From NCBI RefSeq assembly GCF_019037185.1, contig NZ_JAHHXM010000016.1:1-64000 (forward strand): a DNA stretch of 64,000 bases. The letters are read 5' to 3'. The stretch comes from Oceanobacillus caeni. GTDB lineage: Bacteria > Bacillota > Bacilli > Bacillales > Amphibacillaceae. How positions within the stretch are numbered: the first letter of the stretch is position 1; every line of letters starts with the position of its first letter. The notes under the pieces are model-generated. The model was given only the letters and a program-made list of their open reading frames with translations, was not told the origin of the DNA and searched no databases. Of this stretch, positions 44,307-53,693 are shown one piece after another. The position numbers were made by a program, and so were the translations under genes.

Positions 44307-45611
44307 TTGACAAGACGAAAAAGAGTTTGGTATGAAGCTGCGGGTAGAAGTTTAGACTTAGGATTGGTTGAGCAGTTAAGAATTAATCGAAGAGTTGATC
44401 CGAATGAGACAGATAACGAAATCCCTGTCATTGTTTATTTGAAAAATAGTTGTGAAAAAGGATTAAAAGACGACCTCTATAATACTTGCAACGTAGATTC
44501 CCACAATAAACTTGAACGAGAACTCCCCATTATTCATGGTATAAAAGGAAAATTAACCCCTGGAATGATAAAACAAATTAAAGATCATGATGCCGTAGAT
44601 CGTATTTTCTATGACCGAGAAGTAACTGCTTTTTTAGATATTGCAAGCAAACAAATTGGAGCCGTAAATGTTCAAAATCAACTTCATTTCACTGGAAAAG
44701 GAGTAACGATTGCAATAATTGATACAGGAATTTATCCGCATGAAGACTTTACCAACCCATCTAACAGAATTATTGCCTTTAAGGATTTTATAAATGGAAA
44801 TGAAGAACCTTATGATGATAATGGACATGGAACTCATTGTGCTGGTGATGCAGCTGGTAATGGGTTCTTATCTAATGGGAAATATATCAGCCCAGCACCA
44901 GAGGCCTCTATTATTGGGGTTAAGGTATTAGATAAAAATGGTAGTGGTAGATTATCTTCTATTATCGAGGGCATTGAGTGGTGTATCAATCATAGAGATG
45001 AACACCAAATTCATATTATTTCCCTATCATTAGGGGCACCAGCATATGATTCTTTTAGAAATGATCCACTTTCATTGGCTGCCCAAGAAGCATGGAAAGA
45101 AGGGATCGTGGTTTGTGCTGCAGCTGGAAATAGTGGCCCTTATCCATACACCATTAGTACTCCAGCTATCAATCCATTTATCATTACAGTTGGATCTACG
45201 GATGACCAAAATACCCTAGAGCGTGCGGATGATGTGATAGCAGATTACTCAAGCAGGGGACCGTCCATAGATTATTTTGTAAAACCAGATATTTATGCAC
45301 CAGGTACGAATATCATTGCACCTCTAGCTCCGAATTCTGTAACAGAGTCACAATTACCAGAAATGATAATAGATGAGAATTATATACAATTATCTGGTAC
45401 ATCCATGGCAACGCCAATTTGTGCAGGCGTCATTGCTCTCATGTTAGAAGCAAATCCAAATCTTAGTCCAAATGATGTGAAAGCTATATTAAAGGAAACT
45501 TCACAGCCTACTCTTAATGACACTTGGGGGAATATCCATGCAGAACTAGCTGTTGAAAGGGCAAAAGCTTACCAAGTAAGAGTCCCTCTTGAAGCTATTC
45601 AAGGAGAGTAA
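44307..45611 (+). CDS. aprX: Subtilisin-family serine protease, AprX-like
   Basis: A TTG start 6 nt after AAAGGAGG gives 434 residues. The catalytic triad is complete: Asp in IAIIDTGIYPHEDF, His in DDNGHGTHCAGD, and Ser in LSGTSMATPICAGV, with oxyanion Asn in AAAGNSGPY. The 130-residue N-terminal part resembles AprX and has no signal peptide, consistent with the cytoplasmic or leaderless AprX type. The length matches B. subtilis AprX (about 442). It is a single-gene unit with a clear terminator. Its physiological target is unknown. Confidence 0.92.
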   Translation: MTRRKRVWYEAAGRSLDLGLVEQLRINRRVDPNETDNEIPVIVYLKNSCEKGLKDDLYNTCNVDSHNKLERELPIIHGIKGKLTPGMIKQIKDHDAVDRIFYDREVTAFLDIASKQIGAVNVQNQLHFTGKGVTIAIIDTGIYPHEDFTNPSNRIIAFKDFINGNEEPYDDNGHGTHCAGDAAGNGFLSNGKYISPAPEASIIGVKVLDKNGSGRLSSIIEGIEWCINHRDEHQIHIISLSLGAPAYDSFRNDPLSLAAQEAWKEGIVVCAAAGNSGPYPYTISTPAINPFIITVGSTDDQNTLERADDVIADYSSRGPSIDYFVKPDIYAPGTNIIAPLAPNSVTESQLPEMIIDENYIQLSGTSMATPICAGVIALMLEANPNLSPNDVKAILKETSQPTLNDTWGNIHAELAVERAKAYQVRVPLEAIQGE

Positions 45612-45915
45612 ATCAATATTGGTATCATGATTTTAGAAATGGATAATAGATAACGTAGTTTTACTAGGACAAGTTCAACAACCCCCAACTATAAAAGTTG
45701 GGGGATTTTACAGTGTATATTTTTATAACAGATTCGGTCTTAGAAACATTATACCTAGATGAAGGGGACTTTAAAGGTGTTTAAATAACTATAAAAATCA
45801 TGGTGAACAAAATAGCATGCCTTGAAAGAAAATTCTTCCAAACATGCTACGATCCATATATTTTATTTGTCCGTTTTTCATTATAAGGCTCTTGGATTGG
45901 AAACAGTGTGATAAA
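45612..45915. other. Intergenic region with terminator
   Basis: Apart from the hairpin at 45681-45710 no feature is seen. It lies between the convergent protease gene and a minus-strand coiled-coil gene. Confidence 0.5.
45681..45710 (+). terminator. Terminator of the protease gene
   Basis: CCCCCAACT and AGTTGGGGG form a 9-bp stem with a short loop, followed by ATTTTA. Confidence 0.88.
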
Positions 45916-46125
45916 CTATGTGTTCAGTGTTCCGCGACCCTGATTACCTTGGCTTCTTTTATATAGATTTGAACCAGATTCATAGTATTCCCGCCATTTT
46001 TTATTTTCCTCCTCTAGTTTTTTGTTTTCATTCAACAAATTTTCCAATTCCCCCAAAAGGGAAAGATTCATCTCAGAAGCTCTTTTATTTGCATCTTTCA
46101 TTTTTTGCCGATCTTGTTCATTCAT
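45916..46125 (-). CDS. Small coiled-coil hypothetical protein (69 aa)
   Basis: The ATG at 46125 lies 5 nt after GAGGAGGAA, a better start than the one 15 nt upstream. The product is highly charged with a leucine heptad pattern (SLLGELENLLNENKKLEEEN), so it should form a coiled coil. No membrane segment or catalytic motif is present. A plus-strand frame of similar length covers the same bases but lacks a ribosome site. Confidence 0.65.
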   Translation of the reverse strand: MNEQDRQKMKDANKRASEMNLSLLGELENLLNENKKLEEENKKWREYYESGSNLYKRSQGNQGRGTLNT

Positions 46126-46566
46126 TGTATTCCTCCTCAAGATACGTTATTTAATCATCATTGAGTTGATATATCTGTCGTTTATGGCTGTCTAAATCAC
46201 AGTTGATAACTCCCACTCTATAACCGTATCATAAGATTACATTTTTTTAGCAGTTGTCATTAATTTGTAAACGAAGCGTATCCTCCTTATCATCTCAAAG
46301 TCTATTTCGTTCACTAAATGAAATCTAGTAATCAAAATGCTTATGTAAGAGTATAAAATAGTCCAACCGTTGCTAGGAATAACCGCGTCGTTCCAGGCAT
46401 CTAGCGATTTTGTGGAATTCTTATAAAGTTTCATTTTATTTAATAATTTGTTATTCCTTCTTAAACTCTATGTTATCGAATTGAGATTTTCATATGTTAA
46501 TTTACAGATAGTCAAAAATATGGCGAATAAATCTTTCGCCTTTAACTAGTAAAAAAAGGAGGAATA
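46126..46566. other. Intergenic region
   Basis: A minus-strand frame of 65 codons at 46237-46434 has no ribosome site and is probably not a gene. The end carries AAAGGAGGA, the ribosome site of the NlpC/P60-like gene. Confidence 0.45.
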
Positions 46567-47433
46567 ATGATGGCACAGTCCAATCAAACAGTAGGGAAAT
46601 ATGTACTTTCTATAGCATTTGTAAGTTCTTTGGTTTTTACTCCAGTTCTTAGCGGAAAGGTGTTTGCCAATGCTGGAGCAGGCGCTTCGGAGGGAGATAT
46701 TACTATTAGCGAGAGCAACCTTTCTAATATACAGGAGCAAGAGGTAGCATCATCAAGTGAGGGGACATTAATTCAGCACGGTGATGTAGGTGCAGTAGTA
46801 GAGGATATACAGAAAGAACTTCAAGAACAAGGTTACTATACATATACGATTGACGGTATTTTTGGTTCTATAACGGGACAAGCAGTAAGAGATTATCAAG
46901 CAGATCATCATTTACAAGTGGATGGTATAGTAGGTCCAAATACTTTAGAAACGATGGCGTTACCAGAAATGGAATCTTCCGAAGATAACTTAACGATAAC
47001 GGAAATTGACTCTTCTGAAAATAATTTAACGGTTACGGAGTCTAGCTCTGGGGATGTTTCTAATATAAAATCTGATATTGTTGCTGTAGCGAAAAGTGTT
47101 ATAGGTACGCCTTATGTATGGGGAGGAACAACTACGGAAGGAATGGATAGTAGTGGTTTTATTAATTATGTGTTTAATCAAGTAGGCATTGATGATATTT
47201 CACGCACTCATCGTGAAATGTGGGAGAACGATGGTAACTATGTAGATCATCCTAGTATCGGGGATGTTGTATTTTTTGAAGGTACTTATGATACAGAAGG
47301 AGCGTCTCATAGTGGAGTCTACATCGGTAATAATCAAATGATTCACGCTGGAGATGACGGTGTAAGTGTAGCAGATATCAGCATCGATTATTGGCAAAGT
47401 CATTATCTTGGTGCCAAATCTTTTACTGAATAA
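46567..47433 (+). CDS. Secreted peptidoglycan-binding NlpC/P60-like protein with Cys-to-Ser active site
   Basis: The 288-residue protein has a signal peptide (VSSLVFTPVLSGKVFANA). A PG_binding_1 domain covers about residues 72-135 (GAVVEDIQKELQEQGYYTYT; GIVGPNTLE), then a Thr/Ser/Glu-rich linker with a repeated SSEDNLTITE/SSENNLTVTE unit, then an NlpC/P60 domain from about residue 175. The conserved GTPYVWGG and the His segment HSGVYIGNNQMIHAG are kept. The catalytic Cys of the DCSGF motif is replaced: GMDSSGFINYV, codons GAT AGT AGT. It is either a catalytically inert wall-binding protein or a Ser variant. Confidence 0.88.
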   Translation: MMAQSNQTVGKYVLSIAFVSSLVFTPVLSGKVFANAGAGASEGDITISESNLSNIQEQEVASSSEGTLIQHGDVGAVVEDIQKELQEQGYYTYTIDGIFGSITGQAVRDYQADHHLQVDGIVGPNTLETMALPEMESSEDNLTITEIDSSENNLTVTESSSGDVSNIKSDIVAVAKSVIGTPYVWGGTTTEGMDSSGFINYVFNQVGIDDISRTHREMWENDGNYVDHPSIGDVVFFEGTYDTEGASHSGVYIGNNQMIHAGDDGVSVADISIDYWQSHYLGAKSFTE

Positions 47434-47448
47434 TAGATTCTAACGTTA

Positions 47449-47482
47449 AAATACAAGTACAAAAATGGTACTTGTATTTTTT
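47449..47482 (+). terminator. Terminator after the NlpC/P60-like gene
   Basis: AAATACAAGTAC and GTACTTGTATTT form a 12-bp stem followed by TTTTC. Confidence 0.88.
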
Positions 47483-47852
47483 CAGTATAAATATCAAAAT
47501 GGACTGAATGGAACATTACAAAAATATTTCTAATGATGTTATAAACTTTTCAAGCAACACAACATTTTGGCTAAAAATATCCTTCCTTACGTCTAAGAAA
47601 AATCCTTTTTAAGTTAGAATACATCCTTGGTATAACAATAGTCGTTCATAGATATGGATCCATTGATCTATTAAAAATTTAGGGAATAAAAGAATCTAAA
47701 GATAATGGTCTTTTTGTATGATAAAACGTCTCAATTCTGTTACAAATCTTAAGAAAACCCACATAAGGTTTCATTTTCGTAAGATTTACTATATAATTCG
47801 TACCAGATGTTTTTTTAAAATAATTATGCTTCTAGCTTAAGGAAGGAGATCG
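47483..47852. other. Intergenic region before the lipoprotein gene
   Basis: AT-rich, no coding frame with a ribosome site. It probably holds the promoter of the lipoprotein gene at 47853. Confidence 0.45.
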
Positions 47853-48617
47853 ATGATGAAAAAAATAATGTTAACATTACTAACTGGTCTAATGGCTGTT
47901 GCTTTAGTAGCATGCGGAGGTAACGAAGAAGGCAAAGAGGATAAGAATGATAATAAAGCCAAAACAGAGGAACAGCAGAAGGAACAGGAAAAGCAAATGG
48001 AAGAGATGCAAAAGAAATTAGATGCACAGCATGTAGATGAAAAGAAAACTGTTGCCATCGTGAATGATAATGAAATTCTAGGAAGTGACTATAATAGCAC
48101 CTTAGCCTCTATACAACAACAAATGTTGCAAATGGGACAAGATCCGACTTCTAAAGAAGCATTAGAGCAAGTAAAAGACCAAACAATTGATAGCTTAGTC
48201 GGACAAACTCTTCTTCTACAAGATGCAGATAAAAAGGGCTATAAAGCTTCAGAAGCAGATATTAAAAAACAGCTGGACGAAATGAAAAAACAGTTTGAAA
48301 CAGAAAAAGAATTCGAGGACGTTCTTAAAGAGTCCGGCATGAATATGAAAACATTTGAAACTCAAATAGCTGACAATATAAAACTTGAACAGTACGTCGA
48401 GAAAGAAGTACCGACTAGCCAAATAACCGATAAGGAAATTGAAAAAACGTACAAACAATTATCGGAACAAGGAAAGAGCACTGGACAAGAAGTTCCAAAG
48501 CTTGAAGAAGTAAAACCGCAAATCGAACAATCTCTCAAGCAGCAAAAGCAACAGGAAAAAATCGCTCAGCAAGTTGATGAGTTAAAGAAAAATGCGAACA
48601 TTGATATTAAGATTTAA
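47853..48617 (+). CDS. SurA-N-type lipoprotein (PrsA-like chaperone without PPIase domain)
   Basis: The product has 254 residues with a signal peptide and lipobox ALVACGG, so it is membrane-anchored outside the cell. A Lys/Glu-rich linker follows, then a SurA N-terminal chaperone fold (VAIVNDNEILGSDYNSTL; KDQTIDSLVGQTLLLQDA; ADIKKQLDEMKKQFETEK). The parvulin PPIase domain present in PrsA is missing; residues after about 190 are a helical tail. It probably helps secreted proteins fold at the membrane-wall interface. AAGGAGG precedes the tandem ATG start. Confidence 0.88.
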   Translation: MMKKIMLTLLTGLMAVALVACGGNEEGKEDKNDNKAKTEEQQKEQEKQMEEMQKKLDAQHVDEKKTVAIVNDNEILGSDYNSTLASIQQQMLQMGQDPTSKEALEQVKDQTIDSLVGQTLLLQDADKKGYKASEADIKKQLDEMKKQFETEKEFEDVLKESGMNMKTFETQIADNIKLEQYVEKEVPTSQITDKEIEKTYKQLSEQGKSTGQEVPKLEEVKPQIEQSLKQQKQQEKIAQQVDELKKNANIDIKI

Positions 48618-48630
48618 GGTGTTACACATC

Positions 48631-48661
48631 AAAGGAACAGCCACTTGTGCTGTTCCTTTTT
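48631..48661 (+). terminator. Terminator of the lipoprotein gene
   Basis: AAAGGAACAGC and GCTGTTCCTTTTT pair around a short loop. Confidence 0.88.
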
Positions 48662-48743
48662 GATCATTTATTATCCTAATAAAGCTGCGCCCTCTAATAT
48701 GGTACGGTGAACCATTTCATACCTAACTTCAAACTTTAAAATG

Positions 48744-48789
48744 ATAGAAGTAATAACCCTAGTAATTAATATAGAGTTATTACTTCTAT
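48744..48789. repeat. Perfect 14-bp inverted repeat
   Basis: ATAGAAGTAATAAC and GTTATTACTTCTAT are separated by 18 nt and followed by TGATTTTTC. It could be a second terminator or a regulatory hairpin before the small gene at 49025. Confidence 0.55.
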
Positions 48790-49024
48790 TGATTTTTCAA
48801 GATGTTATAATAGAAATGTGAATTTTTCAAAGGTAGAGAGAAACATTTCAAATAGGGATATAAATCCAGCTTCTATAATACTTAAAAAAGTTAAAATGGA
48901 CCTACTTCTTGCAACTAAGCAGGTGAAAAGAGACATAAAATTATGCAAACAAGCTTTCTATCAGAAAAAATAAGATGGAATTTTATACATCTATTGTTAT
49001 TATAAAAAGCATAGGAGAGAGAAT

Positions 49025-49285
49025 ATGGCACTAATTAATACAGAGAATCTAAAAAGAAAAGAAAAAAACAGAAACAATGTGCATACGGAAGTAGATGCAA
49101 CTTATACTAGTTTTATAGATGAAAATGGTAATAAGTATTTTCAAATCGACACGTATAGTTCTTCTGATGGCAAAACACAAGGGAAGATTAGTCAATCTAT
49201 CCAATTAGATAGAAATTCGGCAATTGAGTTAATGAAGTTACTTAAGAAGGAATTGGATATATGGAAGATCAGCAAAACAGATTGA
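49025..49285 (+). CDS. Conserved hypothetical protein (86 aa)
   Basis: The ATG lies after AGGAGAG. The product is a soluble alpha/beta protein with the central segment YFQIDTYSSSDGKTQGKISQ and the end SAIELMKLLKKELDIW. Similar short proteins occur widely in Firmicutes and other bacteria and have no established role. No motif is assignable. Confidence 0.7.
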   Translation: MALINTENLKRKEKNRNNVHTEVDATYTSFIDENGNKYFQIDTYSSSDGKTQGKISQSIQLDRNSAIELMKLLKKELDIWKISKTD

Positions 49286-49353
49286 TTAAATTGTGACCAA
49301 AACAAATAGCACAAGTAAAACCGAAACACGGCAACATAATTTAAACAAACATT

Positions 49354-49381
49354 CCCCTTATCCATTGGTAAGGGGTTTTTT
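49354..49381. terminator. Bidirectional terminator
   Basis: CCCCTTA and TAAGGGG flank an 8-nt loop, with TTTTTT on the plus side. It lies between the hypothetical gene and the convergent flavin operon. Confidence 0.8.
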
Positions 49382-49438
49382 CTTGTAACAGGGTATGCAT
49401 AATATATTAGAGAAGAGGATAAGTGTTCGAATTTTTAG

Positions 49439-50380
49439 TCAAATATAAGTTTCTATTAAATACGGCCTAAGCGATTCCGAATAATAAAGCTCACCATCCT
49501 TCGTAACGACAATACCTGCTACATCTTGTATTTGATTTAACGTATGAATGATTTGGCTAGGGGACTGCCCAAATAAGCGACTCGTCCATATTTCTCCATC
49601 GACTGATTTATTGGATACAATAGTTAAACCAGCAATTTTCGTTTGAATCGGATATCCAGTAGTAGAGTCCAAAATATGATGGTATGTTTTGTTATTCATT
49701 GTAAATGTTCTTTCGTAAACGCCAGATGTAACAACAGATTGATTGAAAGCTTTTAAAACGGCGATATAATTTCCGCGCGGTAGGAAGGGGTGTTGAATTC
49801 CAATTCGCCAGTAACCATCCTTCTGATTAGGAGAAATTCCATATGTCATGACATTTCCACCTAAATTAATTAAAGCGGATGTAGCATTCATCGCTTCCAA
49901 ATCTTGAATAATGAGATCCGCGATAAATCCTTTTGCTAAGGCACCTAAGTCGATAAACATTCCGGTGTGTTTTAAAAAAACGGTTAGATTTTCATCATCC
50001 AGAATAATGTCCTTTGCATTTGTTTTGCTAAGTAAAGATTGAATATCTTGATGTGATGGAACCTTTGCATCTTCAAATCCAATACGCCAAGCTTGAACAA
50101 GGGGACCGATGGCAATATTTAATGAACTATCTTCAGCCGTGCTATGTTTTTTACCTATTTTAATTAATTCGTATAAACCTGGATTTATTTTCACAGGTTG
50201 AATTCCTGCATTTTGGTTAACTTCCACTAGTTCTGAAGTAGGGTCATTCGCGCTAAAACGTTTCTCATACTCTTTCAATCGTAGAATAATTTTATCCAAA
50301 ACGAATTCTGCATATTCATGTTGAATAGCTAAATGGATAACGGTTCCCATCATTTGTATGTCACGACTTTGCATTGCCAT
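49439..50380 (-). CDS. apbE: FAD:protein FMN transferase (ApbE)
   Basis: A 313-residue ApbE. Motifs seen are QMMGTVIHLAI at the start, ALAKGFIADLI near residue 155, SALINLGGNVMTYG near 178, and the C-terminal SVVTSGVYERTF, YHHILDSTTGYP and GLTIVSNKSVDGEIWTSRL. No signal peptide or lipobox is present, so it is a cytoplasmic form, unlike the lipoprotein ApbE of many bacteria. It transfers FMN from FAD to a Thr/Ser in target proteins. The upstream gene at 50469 encodes a protein that carries the target motif at its C-terminus. AAGGGTGA precedes the start. Confidence 0.93.
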   Translation of the reverse strand: MAMQSRDIQMMGTVIHLAIQHEYAEFVLDKIILRLKEYEKRFSANDPTSELVEVNQNAGIQPVKINPGLYELIKIGKKHSTAEDSSLNIAIGPLVQAWRIGFEDAKVPSHQDIQSLLSKTNAKDIILDDENLTVFLKHTGMFIDLGALAKGFIADLIIQDLEAMNATSALINLGGNVMTYGISPNQKDGYWRIGIQHPFLPRGNYIAVLKAFNQSVVTSGVYERTFTMNNKTYHHILDSTTGYPIQTKIAGLTIVSNKSVDGEIWTSRLFGQSPSQIIHTLNQIQDVAGIVVTKDGELYYSESLRPYLIETYI

Positions 50381-50440
50381 ACTATCACCCTTTCCTTTTT
50401 GAAAAACAACTCCAGCTATATGTTATTTGAACTAGACTCG

Positions 50441-50467
50441 AAAAAGAGGCCATCACGACCTCTTTTT
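50441..50467 (-). terminator. Terminator after the flavinylated reductase gene
   Basis: AAAGAGG...CCTCTTT stem with A/T tracts on both sides, in the gap before apbE. It would be a partial terminator or a message-stability stem in the minus-strand operon. Confidence 0.6.
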
Positions 50468-50468
50468 A

Positions 50469-51656
50469 TTAGCCTTTAACCGTTGCACTAGATACAGTAT
50501 CTACTTTAGTAGTTGCCCCAGATACTGCATCAACATTGCCGCCAGTTAACTGTTGTCCTGTTTGTTCTAAATACCAATCAATCATCGGTTTAATATCTTG
50601 TACATATTCGTTGATTCCAAGATAATTACCATCTTCATCACGAATGGCCTGGTAGCTATGAACGACATACTTATCTGGTCCGTGTGTTGGTACATGGGTT
50701 CGTACAACATCTTGTTTCCCATTACGTAATTGTTGAATGACCCAAGCAACGCTACTAAAGGCTCTTTCTGGGTGACATTCTGCTAACGGATTTCCTACTT
50801 GTCCTGGTCTACGAGTTGCTAACATGTCTTCAGCTTCAAGCTTATGGTTATAGTATAAGAATTGATTATTACTATCCGCATAAGTTAATTCAGCAGGCAT
50901 GGAATTTAAAAAATGATTTAATTGATTCACGGTTAAAATACCGCGATTTAATTTAACATAGGTATTGCCTTCTACCGCTTTCGTTGCTTTAGCAGCTTGT
51001 TCCACCCAGTCATCGGCTGACATGTCAATCCCTTCAATCGTTGTATCAATGGATCCTGTAGCATATAAATCTTCTGTACTTGATACATCTTTCATCCCTT
51101 CAGGAGAGTTAAGAACGTTGACAACGTTGATAAAGCGAATAAATTTCTTGATACAACTTTCTAGAAATTGGGTGGTTTGTGGATCTTTTAGGTTCTCATC
51201 TTCATCAAATGCCTTATGCACTTCCCCTAACAGAAATTCATTTCCCGGCATAACGACTGCATTCACACCAGGCGCATCTAATATTTGTCGTAAATGTAGT
51301 TGAGATCTTGAAGATCCCTGGACATCGTAAGAAGCCCCCACAATCATGACCGGTTTTCCATCAAGCGGATGGATTTTAAAGGATAACCATTCGATGACGC
51401 TTTGTAAGGCAGATGGGACGGAATGATTATATTCGGGTGTAGCAATAATAACGCCATCTGCTTCCGTAATTTTTTTATTAAAATGTTGAATGGGTGCACT
51501 ATTTGTTTGATCATCGGATTGATTAAACATTGGAATATCTTTAATATCTAAAACTTCCACATCCACTAACGTTTTAAACTGCTTAGCGATAAAATTTAAC
51601 AATAGACGATTATATGAAAAATCAGCATTTGATCCAACGATTCCAACGATTTTCAT
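50469..51656 (-). CDS. FMN reductase-PAS fusion with C-terminal flavinylation motif
   Basis: The 395-residue protein has an NADPH-dependent FMN reductase domain (residues 1-185: [53 protein letters not shown]). A PAS-like domain of the DUF438/PAS_10 type covers about residues 240-365 ([30 protein letters not shown]). The last 25 residues end [20 protein letters not shown], which contains the ApbE recognition motif D-x-x-S-G-A-T and an imperfect second copy. The apbE gene lies just downstream, so covalent FMN attachment to this Thr is expected. It would shuttle electrons from NADPH through two flavins in the cytoplasm. AGGAGG precedes the start. Confidence 0.88.
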   Translation of the reverse strand: MKIVGIVGSNADFSYNRLLLNFIAKQFKTLVDVEVLDIKDIPMFNQSDDQTNSAPIQHFNKKITEADGVIIATPEYNHSVPSALQSVIEWLSFKIHPLDGKPVMIVGASYDVQGSSRSQLHLRQILDAPGVNAVVMPGNEFLLGEVHKAFDEDENLKDPQTTQFLESCIKKFIRFINVVNVLNSPEGMKDVSSTEDLYATGSIDTTIEGIDMSADDWVEQAAKATKAVEGNTYVKLNRGILTVNQLNHFLNSMPAELTYADSNNQFLYYNHKLEAEDMLATRRPGQVGNPLAECHPERAFSSVAWVIQQLRNGKQDVVRTHVPTHGPDKYVVHSYQAIRDEDGNYLGINEYVQDIKPMIDWYLEQTGQQLTGGNVDAVSGATTKVDTVSSATVKG

Positions 51657-51675
51657 GTCTATACCTCCTAGTTGA

Positions 51676-52284
51676 TTAATTACCCTCCCAAGAAAAGTTC
51701 TGTGACTTTTCTTTCTGGGAATGATTTATGTTTACTAATTGATTGGTGATCTCAACAAATTGAATAAAGTCATTAAATCTCTCCTCAAGCTCTTCTATTT
51801 TCTTCTGATCCGTTAGATTACCATCTTCATCAAAAGCTTGTAAGGAAAAACCTATTAAGAACTCGGAACTAGGCATAATTCGTGCTTTCAATTCAGGCGC
51901 ATCCAATATTTGTCGCAAATGTGCTTGTGAACGGGAAGAGCCTAATCTTCCATATGAGGCCCCAGTGATCATAACAGCTTTATCAATAAGTGGCTGCGAC
52001 GTATAGGACAACCATTCGAGAGTGCTTTTTAATGTCGCTGGTATGGAATGGTTATATTCTGGCGTACTGATGATTACACCGTCTGCTTGCGTAATCTTAT
52101 CCGCAAGTTTTTGTACTTCAATAGGCGCTTTCTTATCTGTTGGCTTATTAAAAGCAGGAATGTTCTTTATTTCACAAATTTCAATGTCAGCTTTATCCGT
52201 AAAATGTTTTTGAATAAATTGTAGCAATAAACGATTAGTGGAACTATCTGAGTTTGTTCCTACTATACCTATAAAATTCTTCAT
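51676..52284 (-). CDS. NADPH-dependent FMN reductase
   Basis: A 202-residue flavodoxin-fold reductase: [20 protein letters not shown], the flavin site [20 protein letters not shown] and [19 protein letters not shown]. It is closely similar to the first half of the following fusion protein, so the two arose by duplication. It lacks the PAS-like domain and the flavinylation motif. It is the first gene of the minus-strand operon, 19 bp before the fusion gene, and starts after AAAGGAG. Confidence 0.92.
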   Translation of the reverse strand: MKNFIGIVGTNSDSSTNRLLLQFIQKHFTDKADIEICEIKNIPAFNKPTDKKAPIEVQKLADKITQADGVIISTPEYNHSIPATLKSTLEWLSYTSQPLIDKAVMITGASYGRLGSSRSQAHLRQILDAPELKARIMPSSEFLIGFSLQAFDEDGNLTDQKKIEELEERFNDFIQFVEITNQLVNINHSQKEKSQNFSWEGN

Positions 52285-52701
52285 GTTATTGCTCCTTTCT
52301 TATGAAAAAAGTAATGTGAAATACTTCACAATTGAATCTTAATAGGTTTCGATAAAAAATACAAGATTAATATGTTACGAAAATGTTACAAGATAGAATT
52401 TCCTTTGGATGGCAGAAGTGGGGTAGTTTCGAATGCACTAACAGAGGCATGGTTAGATCAACAGCATGAGAAGGAATAGTAGGGCCTGAGGAAAGCAGAG
52501 TAATCATTTTCCAAGAGATAGTCCTTAACCATCTAAAGTAGTATAGGAGCGAAGATTAGACTATGAAAACTACAAAGTAAGATGCTAAAGAATAATAATG
52601 TTATGGAAAAATATGCTAAAATATTTTAGTATAATGATTTTTTTCTTAACTATGGTTTATTTAAATAAGTTTAAAATTAAAAAAGGAGGGAGAAGGTAGG
52701 G
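52285..52701. other. Intergenic region between divergent units
   Basis: It carries promoters of the flavin operon (minus) and of the DUF1311 lipoprotein (plus). A frame near 52408-52480 reads FPLDGRSGVVSNALTEAW and stops, perhaps the tail of a lost gene. No clear RNA structure is seen. Confidence 0.4.
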
Positions 52702-53337
52702 ATGGAAAATAATAAAAAATTATTATTTACAATTGTTACTTTATTAATAGTCATATTAGCTGCTTGTGGAAACTCAAATGCTGAAGTAAATGAAAAATCG
52801 GACACCGAATTATCCGACGGAATGAATGATTCATCAAATACGGATTTAACAGAAAATACTGCAACCGAATACACCGATACAGACGCCAAAGATACAGAAA
52901 CTAATGATACAAAAGAAAAAGTGGATGCATCAAACAATGCACCTATTAAAGAGGAGAGTATTTCTACTACCAATACTCCGGTGAATCTTAAGGAAGAGTA
53001 TTTAACAAAATTGAGTGATGCTAAAAAGGAAACGGATGAAATGAAAGCAGAAGATTCATCAACGTACGCTATGAAAAAGGTGGAAAACGATAGGTACGAT
53101 GTTTGGGATGAATTGTTAAATGAAGTTTATGAAGTTCTCATTGAGCAACTACCTACTGAAGAGGTGGACCATTTAAGAAATGAACAACGGGATTGGATAA
53201 AGTATAGAGATGATTCTGCCAAAGAAGCATCTCTAAAATATAAAGGTGGCACACAAGAACACTTAGAATATGTGGCTGTGCTAGCGAATCTTACGGAAGA
53301 AAGATGCTATGATTTAGTTGAGAATTATATGAAGTAA
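52702..53337 (+). CDS. Lipoprotein with LprI/DUF1311-like domain
   Basis: The 211-residue protein has a signal peptide with lipobox VILAACGN, so it is anchored outside the membrane. A low-complexity Asp/Thr/Ser/Glu segment covers about residues 30-90. The C-terminal domain has the DUF1311 pattern YDVWDELLNEVYEVLIEQLP, then LRNEQRDWIKYRD and EERCYDLVENYM. DUF1311/LprI proteins can inhibit lysozyme or act at the envelope; the role here is unproven. A GGAGGGAGAAGG site precedes the start. Confidence 0.82.
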   Translation: MENNKKLLFTIVTLLIVILAACGNSNAEVNEKSDTELSDGMNDSSNTDLTENTATEYTDTDAKDTETNDTKEKVDASNNAPIKEESISTTNTPVNLKEEYLTKLSDAKKETDEMKAEDSSTYAMKKVENDRYDVWDELLNEVYEVLIEQLPTEEVDHLRNEQRDWIKYRDDSAKEASLKYKGGTQEHLEYVAVLANLTEERCYDLVENYMK

Positions 53338-53693
53338 TTTAGTTAAATATTATCATTAAAAAATAGTTCGTGTTCAGTGTGCCGATGGCTAAGATAATTA
53401 AATTGCCAGCCTGGTGATATACTCGAATATGAAGAAAAAACTGACATATAGCAAAAGCGATTGTTATATGTCAGTTTTAGTTATGGACTGTTCAAATAAA
53501 CACGTTCGAATTGGGAATTTACCTAACATGGATTTCGTAATCAACCATATAAACGTTCAAAAAAGTTGGTTGAAAAATATGATGTTTTTTATAAGCACAT
53601 CGCTAAAACAATTCTAGGATTCTTTTGATCAAACCTTATTATAAAATCACATCTGACCCTAGCTTATCAACCTATTACAAAGTGGGTTTTCTA
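53338..53693. other. Intergenic region with strong hairpin
   Basis: Contains the 14-bp inverted repeat at 53437-53478. A 67-codon frame overlapping that hairpin is unlikely to be real. No other feature is seen. Confidence 0.45.
53437..53478. terminator. Perfect 14-bp hairpin, probably bidirectional terminator
   Basis: AAAACTGACATATA and TATATGTCAGTTTT are separated by 14 nt and A/T tracts flank both sides. It lies between convergent genes. Confidence 0.75.

Larger units (their letters stand above)
48618..49024. other. Intergenic region with two strong hairpins
   Basis: It holds the terminator at 48631-48661 and a perfect 14-bp inverted repeat at 48744-48789. No gene is seen. Confidence 0.5.

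Noticed and set aside
45918-46154. Plus-strand frame of 78 codons opposite the coiled-coil gene
   Set aside because: No ribosome site, and the minus-strand frame has GAGGAGG and a coherent coiled-coil protein.
46237-46434. Minus-strand frame of 65 codons
   Set aside because: No ribosome site upstream and no recognisable domain; possibly a decayed gene end.
53414-53617. Frame of 67 codons after the DUF1311 lipoprotein
   Set aside because: It overlaps a perfect 14-bp terminator hairpin and has no ribosome site or protein-like composition.
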